From contig CP070656.1 in NCBI GenBank assembly GCA_020355065.1, positions 2,698,599 to 2,734,399 on the forward strand: DNA of 35,801 nt, in the 5' to 3' direction. The stretch comes from Fidelibacterota bacterium. Its GTDB lineage: Bacteria > Fidelibacterota > Marinisomatia > SCGC-AAA003-L08 > TS1B11. The translations under genes were made by a program, and so were the position numbers. Each line of letters begins with the position of its first letter. The first letter of the stretch is position 1. The notes beneath the pieces are model-generated. The model ran no database searches. It was not told the DNA's origin and worked only from the letters and a program-made list of their open reading frames with translations. Below are positions 9,285 through 17,075 of the stretch, piece by piece.

Positions 9285-9290
9285 CCTCCT
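9285..9290 (-). promoter_or_regulatory. Shine-Dalgarno AGGAGG that decides a TTG start
   Basis: On the minus strand AGGAGG ends 8 nt before TTG at 9276-9274. Neither upstream in-frame ATG (9312, 9300) has a comparable site, and the protein from the TTG begins exactly where OSBS/NSAR homologues usually begin. Confidence 0.65.
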
Positions 9291-9392
9291 CGACGGTCAT
9301 AATCTGATGCACTGAAAGTTGCTGGTTTTGTTGAGTAGATTAAAGGCATTCTCGCATCAAATAGAAATTATAAGCTAGCGAAAAACCCTCCA

Positions 9393-9421
9393 ATTCTATA
9401 CTCATAACTACTCAGGGTCAA
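9393..9421 (-). promoter_or_regulatory. Sigma70-type promoter for the MenC-like gene
   Basis: Minus strand: -35 TTGACC (9421-9416), a 17-nt spacer, and -10 TAGAAT (9398-9393), each one base from consensus. A perfect TATAAT also lies downstream at 9372-9367 and could serve as a second -10 element. The predicted transcript start is near 9386, giving a leader of about 110 nt. Confidence 0.55.
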
Positions 9422-9521
9422 ACAGTACCTATGTGCGATAGGTAGACAGGATCCGGATGTTCCTGCGAGACTTGACTTCGATCAATGTGTATTTTGGGGT
9501 TCAATTCAAGCTAGGATAATA

Positions 9522-9749
9522 ATGTTGAGACAAATCATCCCTAAAGCTCTCACCCTGACGTTCCTTTTCAGCGGTTACTCTTGTATGCCAAAGCCTGCAC
9601 AGGTGAAGGCTGACTTGGTTTACAAGAATGGTCAGCTCTATACCGTGGATTCTGATCGGCGGACGGTTCGAGCCATGGTTAGTCCACACTCCATCCGCTC
9701 ATCAACGCTGGCCAGATCCGTGATAATCTATTGCATGGATAAGCGATAG
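9522..9749 (+). pseudogene. Truncated 5' stump of an amidohydrolase (YtcJ-like) lipoprotein gene
   Basis: The frame starts at ATG 9522 behind TAGGA and gives a lipoprotein-type signal sequence (LTLTFLFSGYSC). The opening of an amidohydrolase_3 domain follows (ADLVYKNGQLYTVDSDRRTV); members continue for ~500 more residues with metal-binding His motifs. Here the similarity stops after about residue 50 (near 9680). The frame then runs 20 more codons of unrelated sequence into the 3' end of the convergent gene. I see no continuation in other frames, so the body of the gene was deleted. A recruited short lipopeptide is possible but unlikely. Confidence 0.65.
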
Positions 9750-11608
9750 TGAATCTTGATCTTGGATTCCTTCTCCTGTAGTGGGACTTCGAGGACGATG
9801 GGAAAGGCTTTTATGGAAGGGTAGATAGAATAGAACCGTTCTTCATCCTCTCCCAACGTGAGTGTCACATTCCCCTCGAACACCTCGAAACGAAATGTCC
9901 TTTCGGTACCCCGGATATCTACGGTACGGTCGTTCACTTCGTGAAATTCCATGCCGGGCTGTTCGACGATGGGCTCAACAATGCGCACGGTTGGCCTGGC
10001 TCCGTGATATCGCAGCTCGACCCGTTTATCCACCGCATGATCCGATATGGTATGCTCCCAGGTGTAGGCCACACCTCCGGGCAGGAGATTCCTGTCCGTC
10101 AGTTCACCGGAAGTGGAGACGAGAGCGATAATCCCTACCTGCTCTGGAGTCACCGTCAACCTGCCATCGTACTCATACAGGTTCGTGAAGTAGCCGTTCT
10201 CGTCAGTGAATTCGATCCGGGGTGTCAGGCAGTGAGTGCTGTCGAGCTCCGGGAAGTGCATCGGTTCCCAGCGGTGGTATTCGGTCTGGCTCGAGATCTG
10301 GAGGAATCCATGGTCCTCTACCCAGAGGTTTGAGATGGAGCCCCCTGCAGGACGATGCATGTACTTGCTGTTGTACGTCCGTTTTAGATCCTTGTAGCGG
10401 TAGGCGGTGATGGTGGTCAGCAGATTCTCGGACCGCACCAGCACCACATCCACGGTGGGGAAATGCCTGAACCAACCGCTTTCCTCAGTGGGCAGAAGTG
10501 CCAGTGGACCTGGTCCCTGATCGCCCATCGCCACTGCCATCGCCAGGTTCTTCGATCTGGCGAAGGTGGGATAGATACAGGGAGGTCCATCGAAAAGTTG
10601 CCCGTAATGGGGACCATATCCGATCAAGCCGTTCTTGATCATCGTGCGGAGGTATTCCAGGTTCTTCATTGCCGCCGTCCGGCAGCGGGGATCTTCATGA
10701 GCGAACAGGCTAAACAGGATTTGGCAGCCGTCAGCAGTGGCGCTACCGTAGGTGGTCCACTTGTTGGAGCGGATCCCCCAGGAGCCATCGATGGCGCCGT
10801 TGGGATAGACAAAGTACAAGTGTTCCGCGAGGGAATGACGGACGGTTTCCAGTACCTCCTGATCGCCCACCTCCAGTGCATACAACGCCAAGCCCCATAA
10901 TGACATGTCGATCTCATAGCCCACGTCAGCCCCGTACTTGTTGCCGTAGATGCGTCCGCCTTCCGCGTGGATGAAGCCCGCGGCATCCATTTTTGACAGG
11001 ACCTGGGCCGCCAGATCCCTCGCTTTTTCGACGTACCGTTGGTCCGGAAAGTAGCGGTGGGTCATGACCAGTGAAGCCGTCGTGGTGGCGCAGTAGTTGA
11101 TACTGGCGAAACCGGGGCTCATCATTCTCACGAGATAATCGGCCGCTGCGCGAATCGACCGCTCCCAGGTCTGCCGCTCCGCTATGCTCAGGCTATCTTT
11201 GATGATGGGAAACGTCAAAGCCATCATCAGCAATTGATCAGTGGTCGTACCGGTCCATTCTTCCGGGGTTTCCTTCCATTCGCCGCCGGGCTGCTGCTGC
11301 CGGATCAGCCAATTCCCCAGCAGGACGGCTGCCTGAAGATAGCCCGGATCACCGGTCTGTTGATAGGTGACGGCAAAGGGGTAGACCGCCTCAGCAGCCC
11401 GGGTGTGGTACACATTGCATCTGGGGCAGGTAAGCGCTCCATAATCGGGATTTGCAGGATCCGTGACCTGCACCTCAACCAGACGATCCACCAGCTGGCG
11501 AAGGGTCTCGGAACACTCTGCCCGCAGGTCAACCGGCTCTGCGGATTCCCGGCAACTGCCAATCGCCAGTATGAGTAACGCACTAGTAGCCAGTATAGAT
11601 TTTTTCAT
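9728..11608 (-). CDS. Lipoprotein with (alpha/alpha)-toroid and C-terminal beta-sandwich; polysaccharide-lyase-like, unassigned
   Basis: A 626-residue lipoprotein: MKKSILATSALLILAIGSC, lipobox Cys at 19. Start ATG 11608 is set by AAGGGGA 7 nt upstream. Residues ~30-390 contain helical-hairpin repeats with aromatic-rich loops (AEAVYPFAVTYQQTGDPGYLQAA, GNWLIRQQQPGGEWKETPEEWTGTTTDQLLMM, FASINYCATTTASLVMTHRYF). The region after ~400 is beta-rich (VDVVLVRSENLLTTITAYRYKD, GGSISNLWVEDHGFLQIS). This layout resembles heparinase II/III or other toroid-plus-sandwich lyases. A pair of Cys in LTCPRCNVYHTRAAEA may bind a metal or form a disulfide. I cannot assign a CAZy family. It is the last gene of the minus-strand cluster, after another toroid lipoprotein. 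Confidence 0.85.
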   Translation of the reverse strand: MKKSILATSALLILAIGSCRESAEPVDLRAECSETLRQLVDRLVEVQVTDPANPDYGALTCPRCNVYHTRAAEAVYPFAVTYQQTGDPGYLQAAVLLGNWLIRQQQPGGEWKETPEEWTGTTTDQLLMMALTFPIIKDSLSIAERQTWERSIRAAADYLVRMMSPGFASINYCATTTASLVMTHRYFPDQRYVEKARDLAAQVLSKMDAAGFIHAEGGRIYGNKYGADVGYEIDMSLWGLALYALEVGDQEVLETVRHSLAEHLYFVYPNGAIDGSWGIRSNKWTTYGSATADGCQILFSLFAHEDPRCRTAAMKNLEYLRTMIKNGLIGYGPHYGQLFDGPPCIYPTFARSKNLAMAVAMGDQGPGPLALLPTEESGWFRHFPTVDVVLVRSENLLTTITAYRYKDLKRTYNSKYMHRPAGGSISNLWVEDHGFLQISSQTEYHRWEPMHFPELDSTHCLTPRIEFTDENGYFTNLYEYDGRLTVTPEQVGIIALVSTSGELTDRNLLPGGVAYTWEHTISDHAVDKRVELRYHGARPTVRIVEPIVEQPGMEFHEVNDRTVDIRGTERTFRFEVFEGNVTLTLGEDEERFYSIYPSIKAFPIVLEVPLQEKESKIKIHYRLSMQ

Positions 11609-11699
11609 TGGTCGTCCCCTTATTCCTGAGGTAGGGTATAAGATCGAGTAGTCATAGGCAAAGGTTATCACCCTTCGGCCACGTTACACCCCGGATGTC

Positions 11700-12965
11700 C
11701 TACTCCCGGCCAAATGCGTACTCGTAGTAATCGCATAGGAAGCGCACACCGAAGGCGGTACCCACGTCACGATGGATCAGCAGCACGCCGTTCTCCTTTT
11801 TCTTGGTCCGCAGCTCGGGGAAACCTCCCGCCAGGTTCTTGTCGGGATGATCCTGTGGGTATCTGTTTTCCAGAATCCACCTTAGTGAACGATCGACGTT
11901 GGCCTCGAACTCTGTTCCGACACCGTATTGCAGCAGACGGAGCCAGAGAATCCCGGCAAAGGCGACGGTCGAGCCGCTGATGGAGTAAGGATCGACGGAT
12001 CCATCCAGGAAGTTTCGATAGTAGAAGGTCCCATCTTCCTTTTGAAACCTGGTATAGAATCGCGCGGTCTTCAAGGCAGCATCCAGATACCTTTTGTCCT
12101 GCGTGAGGTCGTAGCCTTCTAGAAGTGACTCGGCGTACCACAGATTGAAGCGGGGGTGAAAATAGCCCTTCTCCTTGTTATTCGGTGTGAAATCCATCCA
12201 GATCCCTTCGGGTCCCTGCTTCTCTATGAGGCTCTCGCAGATCTCCAGAAACAGGTCCCGGTACTTCTCATTGCCGGTATACTCGTAGATATCCTTATAA
12301 AGCGAGCCTTCATTGTTAGGCCGGGCGACATCGTTCAGGGTCTGGGCGTCTTTCTCCTCCCAGAACGGGCTCCACTCCTTCATCACCGCGCCGGTTTCAG
12401 GATCGACGGCATCGTAGAACATCCGGCTGTTGGGTTCCCACATATGGGCATACATCCAATCACCGGCCCTGGTGGGGACGCTGGCGTAGCGTTCGTCACC
12501 GGTCAGGTCGTAAAGCCTGAAGAGCCCGGCGGTACCGTCAGTAACCGTAGCGAAGATAATATAATCCACACCGGCACCATGAATTGCCTTGACCATGCCC
12601 TCCAGCTGCGGATGGTCTTTGATCTCCAGGCTCAACCACCAGTCGCCCGCCTTCTTCGCTGTCCTGAGATAACCCTTGCTGCCGGTTGCCTCGTATGCTC
12701 TCGTTAGGGCATAGATTATCTGTCCGGTGTGCCAGGCCGGTTCGTAATCCTGCCACTTGCCTTCCAGGATCGAATACTCGCAGCGGCTCTTGCCATTCTC
12801 ATCTAGGAGTACATGGACAGCATAATCCGCGCCTGCGCGAATCGCACCCTCAATCTGGCCTCTGAGATCAGGCTGGCCTGCTCCACACGCTACTGACAGG
12901 ATGAGAATGGTGAAAAGGAGAACGAAGTGAACTGTCGGCTTCTGCCGGTTCCAGGTATTGGGCAT
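11700..12965 (-). CDS. Six-hairpin-like (alpha/alpha)-barrel lipoprotein, unassigned glycan enzyme
   Basis: A 421-residue lipoprotein: hydrophobic segment VHFVLLFTILILSVAC, Cys 27. The mature part consists of repeated helical hairpins with Gly/Trp/Tyr-rich turns (PAWHTGQIIYALTRAYEATG, AGDWWLSLEIKDHP, AGDWMYAHMWEPNSRMFYD, FNLWYAESLLEGYDLTQDKRYLDAALKTARFYTRF). This is typical of six-hairpin glycosidases, GH88/GH105-like hydrolases and some lyases or epimerases. It lacks the WGRxNGW signature of the GH105-like gene in the same cluster. AAGGGA lies 6 nt before the ATG. It is 38 nt downstream of the Nramp-like gene and precedes a second lipoprotein, so these are probably one operon. Specific reaction not known. 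Confidence 0.85.
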   Translation of the reverse strand: MPNTWNRQKPTVHFVLLFTILILSVACGAGQPDLRGQIEGAIRAGADYAVHVLLDENGKSRCEYSILEGKWQDYEPAWHTGQIIYALTRAYEATGSKGYLRTAKKAGDWWLSLEIKDHPQLEGMVKAIHGAGVDYIIFATVTDGTAGLFRLYDLTGDERYASVPTRAGDWMYAHMWEPNSRMFYDAVDPETGAVMKEWSPFWEEKDAQTLNDVARPNNEGSLYKDIYEYTGNEKYRDLFLEICESLIEKQGPEGIWMDFTPNNKEKGYFHPRFNLWYAESLLEGYDLTQDKRYLDAALKTARFYTRFQKEDGTFYYRNFLDGSVDPYSISGSTVAFAGILWLRLLQYGVGTEFEANVDRSLRWILENRYPQDHPDKNLAGGFPELRTKKKENGVLLIHRDVGTAFGVRFLCDYYEYAFGRE

Positions 12966-13003
12966 GCTCTTTCCCTTAAGATATCATGTGAGGAAATCCG
13001 TAA

Positions 13004-14251
13004 CTAGAGCAACCCTCTGATCCCGACTATGCCGGTGACCGCCATGAAGACGGTGAAGAGGAGGATGGCTCCTACCAGGAGATTGAAACCCGGACCGGGC
13101 CGATGCGAGCCCATCACCCCCTGCTTGTTCTGCAGAATGAGCATGCACAGCACGATGACCGGGGTCGCCACGGCCGCCAGCACCTGGGAGACGATCATGA
13201 TTAATACCGGCCTCATTCCGAGGATGGGGACCACCAGTCCCAGGCTGGTGGTGAACAGGGCGATCATCCGGTTGGAGGTCTTGCGCATATCGCGGGGTTG
13301 ATTCCGGATGTCCGCCAGGAACCAGGGTGCCAGCAGGAGATGGGGGAAGAGCGAAGATAGTCCGGCGCTGACGATCCCGGCCACGAAGATGGAGATGGCA
13401 AACCGGCCGGCCAGCGGCTCCAGCAGTTTCACCATGGTGATGGCATTATCGACCTCCAGGCCGAGCGGATGGAGTGTCCCGGCGGCGGCAGCCATGATAG
13501 CGGCGCTCAGCAGGAACATAACTGCGGCGGAGATCAGGGCGTCCCGCCGCTCCTGCCGTAAATCGCTGACTCCCCAGCCCTTCTCCTTCACCAGGATGGA
13601 CCTGACCAGGTACAGGACTCCGCCCATGGTGGTACCTACCATGCCTGCGATGAGGAGGGCGGCGTTGGACTCCTGCGGCAGGCGCGGCACGAGTCCGCGG
13701 ATGACTTCCATGGGATCGGTAATGACCATGAACATGGTCAGGATGAAACTCAAGCCCATGAGCGCCACGAAGATCATCAGTATCTGCTCGAAGAAGCGAT
13801 GCGAGCCTTTCCAGAACAGGTAGTAGATCAATGCGCCGAAGAGGACACTCAAGAGGATCATGCTGATGCCTTCACCGGAGGGGGTGAAGGGCCGTGACCA
13901 TTCCTTCACGACTTCGGTGATAACCCCCATGACTCCCATGAACGCCACCCATTCACTGAAAACGACGGAGATCAGGATAAAGGCTGCCACTCCGGTGCCA
14001 AAATGGTTTCGGAAGCTGAACAACGCGGTTTCGCCCGTGACCGCGGTGTATTTGCCGAAGGCAATGATGAGAACGAACGTGAAGATACACGATAGCAGCA
14101 GCGGCCACACGAACATCATCCCGTACGTGGCACCTGTGGAAGCGGCCGTGGTAACACTTCCGGTGCCGATATTATACCCGATCAGAAAGATCCCCGGCGC
14201 AATGGATGCGAGGAACAGGCTGATCTTTTTCCAGCTGAGATTCCCAAGCAT
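13004..14251 (-). CDS. Divergent Nramp-like inner-membrane transporter lacking canonical metal ligands
   Basis: A 415-residue, ~11-helix membrane protein that follows the Nramp/LeuT layout. TM1 begins APGIFLIGYNIGTGSVTT at residues 18-35 and TM6 carries GTTMGGVLYLV near 206-216. In true Nramp divalent-metal transporters TM1 has DPGN and TM6 has MPH. Here DPGN is replaced by the NIGTGS stretch (27-32) and MPH by MGG (209-211), so the metal-coordinating Asp, Asn and the gating His are absent. It lies among glycan-degradation genes. I infer that it carries something other than Mn2+ or Fe2+, perhaps an organic acid or sugar, or has a structural role. It begins 53 nt after the 858-residue gene, with GGGG 7 nt before its ATG. 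Confidence 0.82.
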   Translation of the reverse strand: MLGNLSWKKISLFLASIAPGIFLIGYNIGTGSVTTAASTGATYGMMFVWPLLLSCIFTFVLIIAFGKYTAVTGETALFSFRNHFGTGVAAFILISVVFSEWVAFMGVMGVITEVVKEWSRPFTPSGEGISMILLSVLFGALIYYLFWKGSHRFFEQILMIFVALMGLSFILTMFMVITDPMEVIRGLVPRLPQESNAALLIAGMVGTTMGGVLYLVRSILVKEKGWGVSDLRQERRDALISAAVMFLLSAAIMAAAAGTLHPLGLEVDNAITMVKLLEPLAGRFAISIFVAGIVSAGLSSLFPHLLLAPWFLADIRNQPRDMRKTSNRMIALFTTSLGLVVPILGMRPVLIMIVSQVLAAVATPVIVLCMLILQNKQGVMGSHRPGPGFNLLVGAILLFTVFMAVTGIVGIRGLL

Positions 14252-14304
14252 TCAGGTGCCCCGTTCAGTCGTAAATCAGTATCTTGCTCCTCATCACCAG
14301 TCCA

Positions 14305-16881
14305 TCAAAGCGGTTCGATTCGCAAGTGGACCAGTTCCCGCCCCGGTAGTGTGATTCCGATCCGTTGACCGCGATTGCTGATCTCAATCAGCTGGGACTT
14401 GGTCTTCTTATTCTCTCGATGAAGACTCAGACGGTATACGCCCGGATCAAGACGCCATAGTCGCGCGGTGATCTTCACCTTCCGCCTGCTGTGTGAGAAC
14501 AGGTCGACGGCAAGAGCCTGTTGATGGGCGTCGGTTACCAGTGCCGTGAAGTTCCTATCGGTATCTTCCCAGGTGACGTGCCCGAACGGCGATGCTCCTT
14601 CCGAGGCGCCCGATCCGGTGAGCATGGCTTTCAGGTGGTCATGTCCTGGCATGTAGACTCGATCTGTGTGTAGTACTTCTGTCGTACGTAGCGGGCGATT
14701 GTGGCGGAGCTGATCCAGTAGCGGTTCGAGACCAGCTACCAGTTGTCGTTCATCCCCCGTGATCCGGTACCGGGCATACGAGCTGCCGAAGCGGGTGATG
14801 AGGTCATCGAAACGGTCGTCCTCTGTTTCCAAACGCCAGCACTCGACCACGTTCCAGAAATCGTCGCTTTCCAGCAGCTCCAGCGCAGCCCACTCTACTG
14901 TTCCGGGAGGGTAAGCAGGCCGGCCATGCTCGCGCTCTGCCTGAACCAGGTCGTGCACCAGTTCCAACGAGAGGGTAATTGGGGACAGCAGCTCCTCATT
15001 GCCGGTGAGTATATATGTGAACAGCAACTGGTCCATGAGCATGGTGCCGTGATTGTGGTCCCAGTCGAAGTAGTTCCAGTACATATTCGCTTCAAACCAG
15101 TTGGCCTCATCACCATTGATGGCGCCGTCGCTGGCGCGGTAGGAGGCGGGTATGATCCCCAGCGGCTTACCCTTGTCGGTCTTCATGGCGGCGGCCACCC
15201 AACCCAGCGACCATGCTTCCAGGGCTCTGGTAACCGCTTCGTCTCCGGTGATAAAGGCCAGGTAGCGCACGGTCTTGACCGCCCGGGTGTTCATCTCCAG
15301 GTCCCGGTCGCGTGGCGGCCGCGCATCGACTTCCGTGGAACTGAACCACGCGGATTTGAAATACCGGTACCCCTCCTCGGTCACTGTTGTCCAGGGACCC
15401 AGGAAATAATCCGTAGAGTATCGCAGCCGGTCCACATAGAGAGGATCATCCAGGTACAACGCCAGTTCGGGTGCGGTGTCGGAAATGTATTCGGAAGCGT
15501 GTTCCACATCGAGAGGCCGCCTCGAATACCCTGCATGCACTTTGGGACTGCTCCAGGCGGCATCCGCCAGTTTACGCCAACCCTCTCTGGCTTCCAGATC
15601 TCCTGCTGCCAATAGGGGAGACCACCAGCGTAGCAGCTCTACATCATCACCGATCTTGCCGCCGAATTCACCGTTCTCAGCTTGACGCTCATCCACCCAC
15701 CACTCGATCTCATCCCGCATCCGGCACAGGACCTGCCGTTGGGAATGGGACCAGTCCGGGGCACCGGAAGTCGGCTGTAACACATCGCAGACACTGGGTA
15801 CTTCAACCATGGCACCACTATACATGGTGAGTAGCTGGTCGTCCGGGTAGAGATGTGCCAACGCCTGAATATCCCGGCTGGCGGAACTGGCCTCCCAGGG
15901 GCCTCCCCGCTCCAAGTCCAGCCAGTATAGCATCCGCGCACGGTGGAACAGGGCACGTTCATACAGCGGATTATCCTGGGCTTCCGCATAACCCAACAGA
16001 CCATCCAGCAGCATCACGATCTGGAAGTAGCGGTCGAACAGGCCCAGCCCGACCTCGGTATTGGCCCACTCCCAGCCCATCATCCGCAATAGATCTTCCG
16101 CCTGGATCAAAATGCTGAGCTGCTCGTTCCAATAGGCGGCGAACGAATTCGATTCGTCAGCGCCTGGATCATCCTCGAGTTCCACCAGCAACGGACGCAG
16201 CCGGTCCGGTCCTTCACCGTCTGCGACCATCTGGTCCAAGGCCAAGTGCTGGCCATAGGTGCCCAACTGCTTCAGATGATTCAGGAAGGACACCTGGGAG
16301 GTACTTATCGGTTCTGCGTAAGGGATCAGGCTCAGTCCCAGCAGCTGCACCTCGTCGGATTGTGATCGGAAAGCCAGTTCAAGCCCCGCCTTGTCCAACG
16401 TCAGCAACTGGTGGTACACCCGGTAATTGACCAGTGGATTTGTACGTCCCTCTGCCGGGGGATTGAACGCTTGCCAGACAGGGCTGATCTGGTGTTTGTT
16501 TGCCGTGATGATGAGCGTGCTGGAGTCTTCCATTCCGGCATTGAACCAGGCGGTGATCCCCCAGGTCCCTTCAGGAAGATCGATTTTGAATACCAGTTCT
16601 TTTCCCGCAACGCCGTCGATAGTAAGGGCATCACGGGAACGGCTCCAGGTGTCGTCTCGCAGAGTGCGCACTGGGACTGTCAGCCATCCGAAACCTCGCT
16701 CGGGCATGTACATGTCTTCCGGTGTCAGCTCCGCCATACGTACAGCAATTTCCGAGTCCGCCGGGCCCATGTCGAAACGCCATGGTTGCACCGTCATCTC
16801 CGATCCCATGATCAAGACCGGTAAGCAGAGCATAGTCAGCAGCTGTGGCTTTGGGAGTAAACCGTTGTATCGCGATCTCAT
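14305..16881 (-). CDS. Large secreted protein: N-terminal galactose-binding-like domain plus (alpha/alpha)-barrel region; candidate lyase/hydrolase
   Basis: 858 residues with an N-terminal hydrophobic export sequence (LLTMLCLPVLIMGS). Residues ~33-190 open with a FDMGP ... LTPEDMYMPERGFGWL pattern like the galactose-binding-like domain seen at the N-terminus of some rhamnogalacturonan-active enzymes. Residues ~200-740 are helical with aromatic repeats, including EWWVDERQAENGEFGGKIGD near 400 and NWFEANMYWNYFDWDHNHG near 620, rich in Asp/His/Trp that could form an active-site cleft. A short beta domain ends the protein. I do not recognise the catalytic family. The ATG overlaps, as ATGA, the stop of a degraded upstream reading frame, so the gene was once translationally coupled to a lost partner. 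It is followed at 53 nt by the Nramp-like gene. Confidence 0.85.
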   Translation of the reverse strand: MRSRYNGLLPKPQLLTMLCLPVLIMGSEMTVQPWRFDMGPADSEIAVRMAELTPEDMYMPERGFGWLTVPVRTLRDDTWSRSRDALTIDGVAGKELVFKIDLPEGTWGITAWFNAGMEDSSTLIITANKHQISPVWQAFNPPAEGRTNPLVNYRVYHQLLTLDKAGLELAFRSQSDEVQLLGLSLIPYAEPISTSQVSFLNHLKQLGTYGQHLALDQMVADGEGPDRLRPLLVELEDDPGADESNSFAAYWNEQLSILIQAEDLLRMMGWEWANTEVGLGLFDRYFQIVMLLDGLLGYAEAQDNPLYERALFHRARMLYWLDLERGGPWEASSASRDIQALAHLYPDDQLLTMYSGAMVEVPSVCDVLQPTSGAPDWSHSQRQVLCRMRDEIEWWVDERQAENGEFGGKIGDDVELLRWWSPLLAAGDLEAREGWRKLADAAWSSPKVHAGYSRRPLDVEHASEYISDTAPELALYLDDPLYVDRLRYSTDYFLGPWTTVTEEGYRYFKSAWFSSTEVDARPPRDRDLEMNTRAVKTVRYLAFITGDEAVTRALEAWSLGWVAAAMKTDKGKPLGIIPASYRASDGAINGDEANWFEANMYWNYFDWDHNHGTMLMDQLLFTYILTGNEELLSPITLSLELVHDLVQAEREHGRPAYPPGTVEWAALELLESDDFWNVVECWRLETEDDRFDDLITRFGSSYARYRITGDERQLVAGLEPLLDQLRHNRPLRTTEVLHTDRVYMPGHDHLKAMLTGSGASEGASPFGHVTWEDTDRNFTALVTDAHQQALAVDLFSHSRRKVKITARLWRLDPGVYRLSLHRENKKTKSQLIEISNRGQRIGITLPGRELVHLRIEPL

Positions 16882-17059
16882 AGCAAGTCGTATTCCTTCA
16901 GGTAATCCGTTAACCAGGTCGCGCTCTGAAGATAGGCCTCATCCAGGTTCGTCAACCCTGTCTCCGTTCAGTATCGTCCGCGGGAGGAGGATAGCCATAC
17001 TTCGATATGAAGTAGAGGTAGCAGGCGGTGATGCGATCGTTCAGCAATCTGATTTTCAC
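16878..17059 (-). pseudogene. Frameshifted C-terminal remnant of an unidentified gene
   Basis: In the 194-nt gap between the GH105-like stop and the next ATG, one minus-strand frame reads ...RLLNDRITACYLYFISKYGY then PPPADDTERRQG and stops near 16957. A neighbouring frame continues LTNLDEAYLQSATWLTDYLK then EYDLL and stops at TGA 16880-16878. Joined, they give a smooth protein C-terminus with no low-complexity sequence, which suggests one indel in a decayed gene whose 5' part is lost. The final TGA overlaps the next gene's ATG (ATGA), as in a coupled operon. The family is not recognised. Confidence 0.45.
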
Positions 17060-17075
17060 TGGACTTGCGGCACTA

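Noticed and set aside
14743-15615. 290-residue plus-strand frame opposite the 858-aa protein
   Set aside because: It has no ribosome site or domain and overlaps a secreted protein with coherent structure on the other strand.
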